The notes: a model not told the origin generated them from the letters alone. DNA of 64,000 nucleotides from Gnetum montanum (GCA_015680685.1 MNCI01022748.1:45960-109959), one strand, 5' to 3'. Shown: positions 20,622 to 32,193, counted from the stretch's first letter. Translations and numbers: made by a program.

Positions 20622-22440
20622 TATCAACGAGACAACAATGACCATGAAGGCCACCAAAATCAAAGGGGTGGTCGAAACCATCATCGGCATCATAGACACA
20701 ATGATGATGATGAGTGTCTATTGGTGACTTGAAGTATGCTCAACATTGCGAAGGTAGTAAAAATCCCAACCAGGCATATGAAGGATAGTCAGATCAAGTG
20801 CCTCAACTGAACAATATCCCAATATTTGAAGGGGGATACAACTCTAATCCACAAAAACATCTGCAAGCTTTTCAAGATGCCTGTGCCTTACAGAACATAG
20901 AGAATGAGTGGCAAAAACTCAAGCTTTTCCCAAGAACACTCATCAAAAAAGCTGAAAGTTGGTACTAATTCTTAGAATTAGAATCTATCCATAGATGGAG
21001 TACCATGTTGGAAACTATTCAATGAAAAATATCAAACCTAATCGAGAGTGTCTAATCTAAGAATGCAAATCCAAGACTGGGAATGGGGAGCACATGAACC
21101 CTTAGATGCTACCATCAACCAATACTATTCACTCTTACACCGATGCCCTAGCCATGGTTATTCTTAGAGGAAACAACTTCACCACATCATAGCTGAGCTT
21201 AGAGCAAAAATAAGAAGAACCCTTGGGATGCATGTCCAAGGAAGATTGTCTGAAATGAAAGCTCATTAGATTCAAAGGCTAATTAAGTAGGTAGCAAAAG
21301 AAGAAGGTGAGCTATGAAAAAGTGAAAGTGCTAAAGAGTATAATAGGGACCCGTCCATCAAAAAACAAGAGGTCCGATTTTGTGATGAGGAGGACTCACC
21401 ACTTGATGAAGTGGTGAACAGAAAGATCTTGCCCATCCAAAAAAAATTTTATGACATTTTGGCCAAGATTGACAAATTATGGAACTCTTTGAATGAAACA
21501 TTTTCAAATTGCTTTGACAATTGCTGAAGATTCAAAAGAGAAAAATAGCGATCATAATCACACGAGGTAAAAAGAAGCTGAATATGCCTACTAAGGAGGT
21601 AAGGGTAAAGTTGTTGCAGTAGAGGACTCTGACTCTAATGATGGAACTGAATGTGACATTTGCCAATATGAACATATAAAGGGATGTTGCCCTGTAATGT
21701 CACACTTATAAGAGTTCAAAGTGTACGCATTGAATCCTTGCCTAGCATGTAGGCAAGCTCGAAGATGATTGCCTTACCCTCAAGGTAGTCCAAGACAGTT
21801 CCACTAACAACAATAAGCTTACTACCCAAGTGGAACTCCTCCATAACTACACAAATAATACCAATAGTGGTATCAACCACAATCATGGGGAATGCCAAGG
21901 TAGTAATACCCTTATAGGCAACTAGATCCATACAAGTACTATGTTTAGCAACCCATCTCCCCTAGAAGTTCTGTAAGTCAATCATTCCAACATCACTATT
22001 ACCCTTCAGAGTACCACCAAATACATTCACCATCTACTCAAGGGGAAAACCCATATCCATATCCATACCATCCTCCACATCCCTCTACACATACACCTTC
22101 ACCTTCAACCTAGTTTCCTCCTGCTCCATTCATGCAGGGTGAGATTCCTCCATAGCCACAATAATGAAATGCTATGAGGGCTGTAAACTCACAACTAGTT
22201 TTTCAACCAAGTGATTTGGAAAATCGAGGAAAAGACCTTTCTTCTGACCTAGCAATCCTCTCCAGCCCTCACAACCTACTCTAGCTAATTACCCTGCATC
22301 TCCAGTACTCTCATCCTCTACATCAAATATCTTCGAGTGCCCCTCAAACCAAGTGCCACCTTAGGATCTACACTGTAATGCTAACACATGTTGTTTCTGA
22401 TTAGATTAAGGCTAGCAATCTTCCTATAAAAAGATCTAAT
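20622..22440 (+). pseudogene. Element C gag (partial, broken)
   Basis: A histidine/arginine/aspartate-rich stretch (RNHHRHHRHNDDDE) comes first. The Retrotrans_gag-like core follows at 20800-21260, with KLKLFP-like, NEKYQT, QIQDWEWGAHEPLD and RCPSHGYS landmarks shared with elements B, D and E. A CDICQYEHIKGCCP segment near 21653 has the cysteine/histidine spacing C-x2-C-x3-H-x4-C of a zinc knuckle. A proline-, tyrosine- and glutamine-rich tail extends to about 22400. Frame breaks are frequent. The role would be coat-protein assembly and RNA packaging. Confidence 0.8.
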
Positions 22441-22872
22441 CTAAGAAGTCCACTCATTTATTTATAGATTTCTGGACAAAAGCCATGTAAGGCTCTTCTT
22501 AACTCTGGTTCCAGAGTCAACCTCATCTCTCATAACATGTACAAGTCCTGGAACCTACCACCTCTTAAGAAGAGCAACATTCATCTAGAATTATCAAATC
22601 AGTCGATTACCGTTCCTCTGGGATTAGTCGAGGACATTGTAACCACATTTTGTGGGTGGTCCTATCCTACTAATTTTCTAGTAATCAAGGTGGACAACTA
22701 CAAAAATGACTTCCCCATCATCATGGGAAGAGCTTGGTTAAGCATGGTCAACATAAGAATGGATATAAGGGACCTATCTCTAGACATATCCAAGGAAAAT
22801 GAGCTAGGAAAAATTGAGAAGAAGTGTATTTCATGCATCGTGCATAGTGATAATGGATGCAATTGCATGTAG
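22441..22872 (+). pseudogene. Element C protease, active site lost
   Basis: The retropepsin-like region reads KALLNSGSRVNLI with the catalytic Asp changed to Asn (codon 22501-22503), then SWNLPPLKKSNIHLEL, DIVTTFCGWSYPTNFLVI and NDFPIIMGRAWLS. The second half is an open frame from 22537 to 22872. Element E has the intact LLDSGSGVNLI at the same point. It would have cleaved the Gag-Pol precursor. Confidence 0.85.
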
Positions 22873-23330
22873 AAAATTTGATTAATCAGGAGTACACACA
22901 TTAAAGCATGTAATCAGTGTGTGCAAGAGATCAATATTCAAAGGTCTCTATATGCAGCAGCCACAAAGGAGGAGGGCACCCACTAGTTGATAGTTGATTC
23001 AGATAGCAGCACACTATGCATGGAACCAACTAAGAGCTTAACATGTGCATATGTTTAAAGCATGGACAAAATTGAACAAGTTCATTCCCAACTCTTTGAT
23101 GAAGATGATGATACTTGTTGGGGAGAGTTGGAAATCCTTGATCACTTCAAGCAGGAGCCCTTAGAACTAAAAAATTTACCAACCAGTATGGAATATGCAT
23201 TTTTAAAGAATGGTAAATAGATCATAATTAATGACAAACTTGCTCTTGAACAAAAAGAAAAGTTGTTGAAAGTGGTGAATAAATGGGCAACAACCTTTAC
23301 TTGGTCATATCCAGAGCTAATAGGAATCAA
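22873..23330 (+). pseudogene. Element C protease-RT linker
   Basis: Acidic, low-similarity spacer with landmarks shared with E: SLTCAYV, DTCWGELEI, PLELKNLPTSMEYAFLKNG and KLLKVVNKW. The LELKxLP..xxYAFL pattern just before reverse transcriptase is typical of Athila pol. Confidence 0.7.
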
Positions 23331-24180
23331 TCCAAGGATATGCTAGCATCACATCTACACTAACCTTGCCATGAAGCCTAGAAGGCAGCCGCACATGCAA
23401 CTAAGTCCCAAATTGAAGTAAATCATCAAGGAGGAAATAGAACAACTCCTCAAGTTAGGGTTCATCTATCCAATTGCAAATAGTGAGTGGGTTAGCCCAC
23501 TCATAATTGTACCAAAGAAGGGTGGTAAATGGAAGGTTTACATCAACTTTAGGCTATTGAATATGACAACATTTAAAGATCACTCTTCTTTCCCATTTGT
23601 AGATCAAGTGTTAGACACTATATCTAGGCATTGTTATTATAGTTTCTTGGATGGTTATAGTGGCTATAACCAAATCCAAATTGCGCTAGAAGATCAGGCC
23701 AAGACAACATTCACGAGTCCCTGGCTGACTTTTTGATATTGTAAGATGTCATTTGGTCTATGCAATGCCCCTGCAACCTTTCAATGCTTGGTCCTTAGTA
23801 TCTTTCAACAACAGATCAGTAGTGGTGTTGAAGTCTTCATGGATGACTGGACTGACTTGAGCAAGTACTAAAAAGATGTGTAGAGACAAGCCTACAGCTC
23901 AATTGACAAAAGAGCCATCTCATGATCCAAGAAAGCATTGTGCTAAGGTACTGAATTTTACAAAAAGGGATTAAGGTAGACCTAGAAAAGATAAGGGTCA
24001 TCCAAGGAATAACACATCAACCAAAGACCGTTAAATATGTTCGGTTATTCCTTGAACACACTGGTTACTACTGGAAATCTATAGAGAATTTCTTTAAGAT
24101 TGCAAAGCCATTGGTAGAGCTTACAAGGAAAGATGCACCTTTTATCTAGACTAAGGAATGTGAACATGCATTCCAATAAT
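23331..24180 (+). pseudogene. Element C reverse transcriptase
   Basis: Motifs in order: EEIEQLLKLGFIYPI, SEWVSPLIIVPKKGGKWKVY, YYSFLDGYSGYNQIQIA, FGLCNAPATFQ and VFMDD at 23833-23847 (catalytic aspartates present). Straight after MDD about 40 bp present in element E are missing, which shifts the frame and removes the following helix. Otherwise a good match to Ty3/gypsy reverse transcriptase. Confidence 0.88.
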
Positions 24181-24610
24181 TAAAGAAGAAACTCGTAGAA
24201 ACACCAATCCTACAAGCACCAAGCTGGTCCAAACCCTTTCATATCATGACAAATGCATCTGACTATGCCTTGGGAGCAGTACTCATGCAAATGGATGATA
24301 AGAAACGTCCATACAACATCCACTACTTGAGTCAAAGCATTGTGGGAGCACAGTTAAATTACACCACCATGGAGAAAGAACTAATGGTAGTGGTGTACGC
24401 GCTAGAAAATTTTATGCACTATGTGCTTGATTACAAAGTATTTGTGCATACAGACCACAATGCAATTCGCTTCCTCATGAATAAGCCGACAGTGAGCCCT
24501 CGTGTCATATGGTGGCTAGTGATCTTGTAAGAATTTGATCTCACTATGGTAGATTGAAAAAAATTTGAGAATGTGATCATTGACCACCTCTCTCGCTTAA
24601 GATGGGATAA
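24181..24610 (+). pseudogene. Element C RNase H
   Basis: An open stretch from 24246 gives MTNASDYALGAVLMQ (usual TDAS changed to TNAS, losing a catalytic Asp), YTTMEKELMVVVYALE, VHTDHNAIRFLMNK and, past a stop, a DHLSRL end. It is fused behind reverse transcriptase as in all Ty3/gypsy pol. It would degrade the RNA of the RNA-DNA hybrid. Confidence 0.85.
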
Positions 24611-26004
24611 TAAAGAGGAGGAGAGCCCACTCTATGATCAGTTTCCAAATGAACTCCTCTTTATAGGAGTAATAAGTGAACAAATGCCTTAAAAACTAAT
24701 ATGATATAATGGCATCTTCACATATCTTCTCACTCAAGAGATGCCACAAGACTTGGATTTTAGAAAGAAGTAAAAATTTCTTCATTGGCTCAAATATTCC
24801 ATGGAAATCAATGGACACCTTTACAAGGTGTTTGTTGATGACCTAATTCATTGGTGTGTCCCTAAGGAAGATCAATTGTGCATTTTCTAGGATGCTTATG
24901 AAGGGCCTTACAGAGGCCACTATGCAGGGAGACACATGGCCATAAAAATCCTAATGGTAGAATACTATTGGCCTACAATCTTTAGGGATGCCCACCAGTT
25001 CGTCAAGCCTTGTGAACATTGCCAACGTGATAGGGGAATGACCACTCGCACGAAAGATCCTCAATAGTGGATTTAACCACTAGAACCTTTTGACATATGG
25101 GGTGTTGCCTTCATGGATCAAATCACACCCATGTCCAATGGAAAGGCATATATTATAGTAGCAGTTGACTACTGTACAAAATGGGTAGAAGCAACAACCA
25201 TTACTGATTGTACATCATCCATTGCTGCAAAATTTATATAATAGAACATCATGAATAGGTTTGGGGGTGCCATGTTCACTAATTTCTGGTAATGGAACTC
25301 ATTTTATAGGTGCCACATTTAGAAAATTAATGCAATGCTTGGGGGTAGAACATAAATTAACAACACCTTACCACCCCCCAAGCCAACAATCAAGCAAAGG
25401 TAACTAACCAGGAGATTACAAAAATACGAACATGAACAATTACCAAATATAGGAGGGAATGGAGTACAAAGATTAATGATGCTCTCTTGGCTTATTTTTT
25501 AACTTGGAAACTTCCTATTGGCTATTCTCCCTACAAGTTATGTACAAAAAACTTCTAATGCTCCTAATCCAATTTAAGCTCCATACACTCTCAATGACCT
25601 ATGATCTAAATCTTGACCTAAGGCTAGCACAGAAAGAAATATTGATAAATCTAAACGTGTTGGATGAAAATCAACTGGTGGTCCTATCCTTGAATGAGGT
25701 GAACAAGGCATTTAGCAAGCAACGTCATGACCTTAGAATCAGGAAAGTAAAAATTCAACCAGGAGATAAGGTTTTCTATTGGAACCCCACACATGTACCC
25801 CAAAAGAAAAAATTCCAAACATTGTGGGAGGAACCTTATATAATTTATCAAACCTTTTCCTCTGGGGTCATGTTTATCTACAAACCTAATAGCCCAAATA
25901 AAAAGCAGTTGGTCAACATCCAACAAGTAAAGCCTTTCCTAGAACCAAGACAGGCTAATGTAACTACCATCTCAATGGATGGACAAGCACATTCTATTTT
26001 TTAG
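24611..26004 (+). pseudogene. Element C integrase
   Basis: Zinc-binding HYAGRH and CEHCQ (about 24917-25025) are intact. In the core, GIDFMGP has become GVAFMDQ, SDNGTHF is SGNGTHF, and the Glu position in the QAxVTN motif is Lys, so all three D,D,E residues appear lost. The C-terminal part is open from 25504 to 26004 (TYDLNLDLRLAQKE, GDKVFYWNP, FQTLWEEPYII, IQQVKPFLEP). No chromodomain follows. Confidence 0.85.
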
Positions 26005-26671
26005 ATCTCCTCCTTCCAAATTATTCATGGGGGAGATGGCCATCCATGCTAATCATCAAATTGGCTTTTCGGTTTTTTCTACTTTTTTTTTCATGTTTTT
26101 AATTTTTACAAATTTTTTAATTTTAGATTTTTTTTTAATTTTATACCATCTTTAGTACCTTTGTAACTTCTTGATTATTTTACACTTTCTTATAGATTTT
26201 ACTTTATTTTTCTTTTTTTATTTAAGTGTGATAATTTTTTATTTTTTCTAATAAAGAATGCTTTATTACCATAGGACACAGTGCCACTATTATTATTTAC
26301 TAATGATGGTTTGTGCTTAACATTGTGATTGTCGATGTCTAGCTTCTATTTTTGAATTCTGATGTCTAATGACTTTCACATGGTTTATTTTTCATGGAAT
26401 GGGCAGTGAGTCCACATCATCCACCCATCCAATGAACTTTATGATTTTCCTTGTTCTAAGAATTTGAGGTCCCTTTTCATTAAAGAAACTTTTAATTAAT
26501 CAGTGACCTTGGTAGTTCTGAAATTAGGAAGGATTCAAAGGTTTGTAAAGGGTGTGACTTCAAGGGAACTCATTACTCTTTGTACTCTTCTACTTGCTTG
26601 AGTGCTTATGTGTTTTTATGGACTTCTTACCATTCCAAACCACCCACTAAAGGAAGTTAAAATAAAGTCAT

Positions 26672-26805
26672 TGCATGGTGTGGTTCCCATTCAAAAAACA
26701 ACAACAACAAAAATAATGGGAATTCAAAGCACACCCATTTGACATGAATAAGTCATTGCATGATGTGGTTCCCATTTTAGGAAAAAACAACAAAAACAAT
26801 GGGAA
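26672..26805 (+). promoter_or_regulatory. Conserved box and doubled hairpin
   Basis: TTGCATGGTGTGGTTCCCAT is identical in elements B and E. In C the arms TTCCCATT (26684-26691) and AATGGGAA (26715-26722) enclose an A/C-rich loop. An 85-bp tandem duplication repeats the structure with arms at 26769-26776 and 26798-26805. An RNA element for packaging, export or dimerisation is a guess. Confidence 0.55.
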
Positions 26806-27639
26806 TTCAAAGCACATCTCTTGGACAAATAAACGGGCTACAAGCACTAGTTATGGGACTCAAGAAACATACACCTATGCCTGAAGGTCCCCTCTAACTA
26901 AGGCCCTCTCTATCTCACTTTCTACTTCTCTTTTCTTCTCTTGGTGGAATGGTTGTTTTTTTGTGGAAGCATTCCGATGTCTCGAGTGGGTGGATAGGTC
27001 TTGAAGTGGTAATGCAAAGTCACTAAAAGTGGATGGTTTTGGTCTGGATTGAGGATGGAACTTCTAGGGTCATTTTAAACACAAATTCCACAAGGGACTT
27101 CTTATGACCTTAATTCAGAACTCCATTCTACCTTCTCTATCATCCATCCATGCTGTCATAATTCACCTCACTACTGGGTTCTATGCTATGCTCTATGTCT
27201 TGGTCTGATGTGCTGGGATTCTTCAGTAGATTCTTTCAAGTTGGTCCTTAACTTGTCATGATCATTAAATCAACTATGGGGCCCATGGACTCCTTAGTTG
27301 AGGTTATGCAAGGGTAAAAAGGGCATGATCTTGCTATGGGAAGGACCCACTTGCATAGCTCTTGGCTTGAATAGTAAAGGTTCCTTACCTTTGAGATCAT
27401 TACAATCCTATCTTTCACATTTTCCATTGAGTAAATTGCTCAGTGCTCCTCAATCTTTCATTTCATTCATCCACTAAATCAATTTTTCTCCTTTTTCCAA
27501 AATTTATGAACTTAACACCCTCTTTTCATGTCATACTATTCTTGGTCTTTTAAGCTTTCATTTGACACCAATTTCACTCAAAAACACTTCCTATTTTGCA
27601 AGTTTGACTAAGGTCAAAGTTTAACTATGGTGGTCAACA

Positions 27640-27750
27640 ATTACATTGTTGAGGCCCCATCGATGCATCCACCCTAGTTGACAAGGCCTAGTCAACTAGG
27701 CCTCATCAATGCAACACAAAAACTCTATATATACCACCAAACATTTTGCA
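27640..27750 (+). promoter_or_regulatory. Internal LTR-U3-like module with TATA box
   Basis: GGCCCCATCGATGCATC, then AGTTGACAAGGCC, a perfect inverted repeat AGGCCTAGT-CA-ACTAGGCCT at 27684-27703, and CTCTATATATACC at about 27723. The same words (GGCCCCATTGAC, GTTGACAAGGCCTAGTTG, TATA) make up U3 in C's own LTRs. It lies about 470 bp before the extra ORF, so it may be a second promoter for it. Confidence 0.45.
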
Positions 27751-28199
27751 ATTTTTTGCCATTTTCTCATAACATAAGGGGACTTTTTGAAATTTTTTAG
27801 AGCCCAAAACCTTCCAAAACCTATAAGTTCCCAATCATTTGTCCAAATCACTTCATTTTCCATTCCTGTGGTTACCGAAGGTAAGATTGTTATCGTGGGG
27901 GTTGTAAACCTTAAGGTTTTTGATGAAAAATTAATGCAATTTTTGGAAATTTTTCTAACTCCCCCAAAGGGTTAATAACCGTAACCATATATAAACATCA
28001 ACGTTTTCACAAGTTAACCCTTCCAACAACCTTTGAAATGATTTATTAATGAAAATACATAAATAAATGGTAATTGGATTAATTAAAATAGCCATAATCA
28101 AAACTTAGCCAAAGCGTAACCATCCTTAAGAGTTAAGGTATTCCAATTGTTTTAAGGTTACACAATGATTGTTAATCCATGGTCTTATTGTGATTATCG

Positions 28200-31000
28200 A
28201 TGGCACCCAAAAAAAATGTCCACAAGAAGGAGAAACCTCATAACCATAAGAGAAACAACCCAAAGTTGGAAGGGGCCAACAAGCACAAGGCTAAGAACTA
28301 CCTGAGGTGACCCATGCAATGGGACCTCTCTATGAGGAACTCAAAGTGGAATCTGTCTGATAAATTCTAGAGGAAAAATTGCCGACTGAACAATCACAAA
28401 GAGGAGAAGTGCCTAGTCCCATGCCAAGGCTTGAGGTCACTTTGACTCAAGCTTACCTTGATATCATCAAGTCCCAAGAGATTCAACAATTCATTATTTA
28501 AAAGATCAACTTTGGGCCATTTTTGGAGAAAGCTATAGAGGATGTCAAGACTCAACTATGAACCTCTCCCATATGGCCAATCATCACATCTAGTGGGAAG
28601 TGGTACATGGAAGAGACATACCTTTTCTGAAATAATCAGAAGATGGGATCCACAGTCAAGATCAAGGATAATCAAGTGTCCTACTCAGCAGAAGCTATTG
28701 CACAGGCACATGGGTTGCCTGACACTGGAACATAGCTAGTAGAATTATCCACACAAGGTGACCCTGAGGCCAGAAGGAGTGGACCTAGTGTTGCTACGGG
28801 GTGGACCGTAAGGAGTATGGTGCGTTCACACCAGAGGAGTGGATTTACTTCAAGATTACAGCCTATCACCTCAATCCAATAGTGATGCTAAGCAAGGTGA
28901 CTACCTTGTTTGCCTAAGCATGCATCGCTTTAAGCAAGAAATTCCTCGTTAACCTTCCACAACTACCATACTTGGAGATTGAGAAGCATTTCATGAAAAT
29001 GAACATGAAAGGAAGACCCTGCCCTTTCCATGCCTCATTAGAAAACTTTGTAAGAGGGCAATAATTGTTCGCTACTCTAACAATACACTCAAGAATGCTC
29101 CTTTGGCCTCATGGTCTGAAATCATGAAAGAAAAGATGCCAGTGATGACTCAATCGAAGGAGCTATCACCACCACCACCCACTCAAGAAACAACACCAAA
29201 GGCTCATGCAACTATTGAGCATCTGTGGAAAATCTAAGAACAGCTCTTGAGTGAAAAAGAGAAACAAGCAGAAATGAGTGAGGTAGATCCATCTGTGTAC
29301 TAGCTAACAATGAGTCACCTTAATGAGGTGGCCTGAACAATTAGCTAGATCAAGAGAGCTGGTCCTATTTTATCTGTCCAAAGAATGAAATTGCTCATGA
29401 GGTGGGATCCTAATGCTCAAGAGATGATGATGTCACTAGCAACATACAATTTATTTCCAAAAATCTCTAGGAATGCTTCCACTTTCTCGATGTAGTTGGA
29501 GTAAGGAGAAGAGGCAACTGTCTTGGTGATGCAACACCAAGGATGGGAGACAGTGGTAGAAGTGGTTGCTGATCATGTCGTAGAAGCATTAAATGCACTT
29601 ATGATGTCTATACCAAACATATCCACACTTCAAGACATGCAGCCACCTACAGGCATGGTCAGCAGGAAATTAAACACAGCCCAACATGAAAAGTTGCTAG
29701 AATGACTGGTAGGAACTAGTCAATTGACTCCAGAAATTTTTGATCTTCCCGAGAACATCATCACAACCCAGTCAGAGCTGTTGAATGCAAAGGGTAAATA
29801 CATTATTTTGAAGGGGCAACTAGAAATGACCCAGGAGCAAAATCAATGCTTGGCTGCGAAGGTTACCCAACTTTGTACCTGACTTGCAAATCAAGCAATC
29901 CTCAACCCAGAAGTGACAAGGGATGAAGTTATCAAACAACTTCAAGAATTATTTTAGAAGGTTGAGGAGGAGGCAGTGATAGCCATCTTTAAATAATTCA
30001 TAGTAGAAGCTAAAACATACTCAATCCAAAAGGACTTGATTCAGATGCACCAAGAGAATGAAGCCTTGATTGTTCAAAATCATCACTTACGAAATGTTAA
30101 TACTTAGAAAGATCAAATGAAGAAATTCATTCATCAATAGCAGGAGTAGCTTGCAAGGGTAAACATTGAATTAACAAAATTGGCTATGGAAAATCATAAT
30201 TTTTCAATGGAGGAGGTATGCACCTTACATCAAAAGTCTACCATTGAGATCGTCACCTAGAGGAATGAAGCCCTCAAATTTGAGAAAGTGAAGAATCACT
30301 ACAGGGACCAAGTTGGCTTACAAAAGGAAGTGAATGAAAAATAAATTTAGATGACAAAGGTAAAACTGAATGAATCCCTCCAATGATGCCTACAACAAAG
30401 TAAAAATCCACTTAAATGAGTTGCAAATCAAGGAGATGGTAGAGTATATGGAGTTGGCTAATCTTTGTTATGAAAACCTGCCAATGTTGACTACTAGATT
30501 ACCATGGTTGGAGTTAGAAAAATAAGTTGCTAGTTCATATCTACTATACAAGGTTGAGTTTAAGCACCACAAAGACACCAAGTAGAAGCTTGAGATCACA
30601 AATGTTGAACTCAAAGTTCTCAAAGGACAATTTAGAGATCAACGACTATTGCAGAGAACCTAGCCAAATGGATGAATTACTACCATCAACTGAAAGACAC
30701 TTTCAAGGTGTTCAACATCAAACACAAGCAGTTCACTACCTAGTTCATCAATGTAAAGGAGTTGTTTCTAGTAATCTCGTGTCCTTGGGATGTGCCTGTT
30801 CTGATCCACATTGGGGAAGCTGCATGGATGATCAATGATCCTAGGAGTAAAGAGGAAAAAATGAAAGCACTATTGAATGCTTTTTGCCTTCTACCTTAAG
30901 TCATAGAAGCAACACGACAGCTGTAGCCACCTTAACTTCCCATGCGTAAATCTGGTGAAGGTCCCTTGGACCCTCAGGGACCACCATCGCTTGGGACCAT
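28200..31000 (+). pseudogene. Element C extra ORF (coiled-coil protein), broken
   Basis: Opens ATGGCACCC at 28200 with a strongly basic start (MAPKKNVHKKEKPHNHKRNN). A region near 28640-28740 reads VKIKDNQVSYSAEAIAQAHGLPDTG, resembling the plant transposon-type domain with a short beta-turn before ..A.GLP. A long charged coiled coil follows from about 29700 to 30500 (QLEMTQEQNQCLAAKVTQL; SMEEVCTLHQKSTIEI). The conserved C-terminal segment has ELANLCYENLPML, NLARWM, ISCPWDVPVLIH, AAWMIND and EEKMKALLNAF. Stops break every section. It is collinear with the ORF at 48149-50603 of element D. It occupies the env-like position of Athila elements, but I see no signal peptide or clear transmembrane segment. 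Confidence 0.7.
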
Positions 31001-31251
31001 TTAATCTTCTCCAACAACTTCACAACATCAAAGAACATGTTATCTAGTTTTAAAGAATTGAGTCATGGTGTTTAATTTCGTGTCCTAAACACTATCATTT
31101 TTTGTAATGTGTTGATCCGTACACCCGAGCACTCCATTTTTTGTCAAGTTAGTTTGTTTGTTTTGGTTCAAGAAAAGTCAGTCAATAATCCCATACCTTC
31201 CTAATTTTGTAAAAGAACTCAAGGACAAGTTTTCATTTAGTCATGGGGCTA
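31001..31251 (+). other. Element C 3' untranslated end and polypurine-like tract
   Basis: Contains the block GTCAATAATCCCATACCTTC (31170), found near the 3' end of all four elements. It is followed by a CTCAAGGA..AGTTTTCATTTAGTCATGGGG(C)TATGA run that abuts the LTR. The short G run takes the place of a polypurine tract. Confidence 0.6.
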
Positions 31252-32188
31252 TGATTAGTCACATTCTATCGGTTGCATTAACGAAACCTCATTGACATGG
31301 CCTCATTGTCTGGGCCTCGTTGACAAGGCCTAGTTGATGCATCATATCATGCATCGACATGGCCCCATTGACCTAGTGCCTATAGTCGGCTATAAATATG
31401 TGCATGTAGCTACATTTATGACAAGTAGAGATTATAGTTGTAGCAGAGCTCTTGCATTTCTTCCATTTGAAAGTTAGAATTTTTCCTCCAAGTGCCTACA
31501 CCAAGAGTCATTAAGTGTACGAATCTTTATTCAAGCATTGTTATACCTAAGCATGATAGTGTGTGTGGCAATAAAGACAAGCTTTCTGATAAACCTTGCA
31601 ACACTTTAGATAGATTAGCTATTTTAATTATGCATTCAATGTTTTTTAATTATTTGTTAAATATTTTTCATTAGTTATTAAATATGTTTCAGTGATTACA
31701 TTAATGAAGTAATTAAGCCAAATATATTATGCACATAAGTGAGATTGCTTTGAGCATAACATGTATTTACTTAGTAATCCTGGTAATGTTATTGCTTGGT
31801 TCACCAAGTACCGTAGCGCTTGGTCATCCAATAGTGGATATGTGGGTTCAGGACGTGTACGAAAAGTGGGAACAGATACTTATGGTAGAATTAGTTAAAT
31901 GATTAGTTAATTAGTTAATTTAGATTAATTAATCAAATTATTTTTATCTACATTTCAAGCACCGAACTATAAAATATAAAAATGATAAAAATTGAATGCC
32001 TCAGTTATACTTAACCATACCAACGAACACAAGTGTAATTGGGAAGATAATGATTGACCTTAAGGCTAGATCCACTTCCTAAAGGGCTAGTGCACTGGAA
32101 ACAATAAAGTCCATGGAATTTGACCGAGTCATGCGTGAATGCTTTGTGATTCGTATGTTTTGGCATAGGGGTACCTTGTCGCTCATCA
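31252..32188 (+). terminator. Element C 3' LTR (937 bp)
   Basis: TGATTA start (one mutation) and CTCATCA end at 32182-32188. TATA box near 31390 and an AATAAA polyadenylation signal at 31570-31575. It is collinear with the 5' LTR over its whole length. Followed by the AAAAT target duplication at 32189-32193. Confidence 0.88.
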
Positions 32189-32193
32189 AAAAT

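Larger units (their letters stand above)
26005..28199 (+). other. Element C conserved non-coding region after pol
   Basis: It begins with an integrase-end motif (TCATGGGGGAGATGGCCATCCATGC, also in E at 58500) and pyrimidine tracts. It then holds boxes repeated in elements B, D and E: AGTCCACATCATCCACCC (26410), GGTGTGACTTCAAGGGAAC (about 26552), the hairpin region at 26670-26805, ACAAGCACTAGTTATGGGAC (26840), CCCCTCTAACTAAGGCC (26889) and GGACCCACTTGC (27344). No long frame. Conservation in the absence of coding suggests a cis function. Confidence 0.7.
18930..32188 (+). mobile_element. Element C: full-length Athila-like Ty3/gypsy element with extra ORF
   Basis: Order: 5' LTR, tRNA-Asp primer site, gag (start lost in an assembly gap), protease, linker, reverse transcriptase, RNase H, integrase, a 2.2-kb non-coding region, an additional coiled-coil ORF and the 3' LTR. 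No chromodomain is seen after integrase. Primer type, gag, and an extra ORF between integrase and 3' LTR match the Athila lineage. About 40 differences in the first 265 bp of the two LTRs, mainly transitions, indicate an old copy, but it must be younger than B, whose LTR it splits. Confidence 0.88.

Noticed and set aside
19917-20732. Long frames across 19.9-20.7 kb on both strands
   Set aside because: They are mostly N from the assembly gap.
28200-31000. Calling the extra ORF a retroviral envelope
   Set aside because: Position fits Athila env-like ORFs, but I see no signal peptide, cleavage site or clear transmembrane anchor; described only as a coiled-coil ORF.
31492-31674. A similar 60-codon frame in the LTRs of C (31492-31674) and E (60741-60926)
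   Set aside because: It overlaps the LTR polyadenylation region (AATAAA) and exists because the LTRs are related; the 5' LTR copy lacks the same start. No reason to think it is translated.
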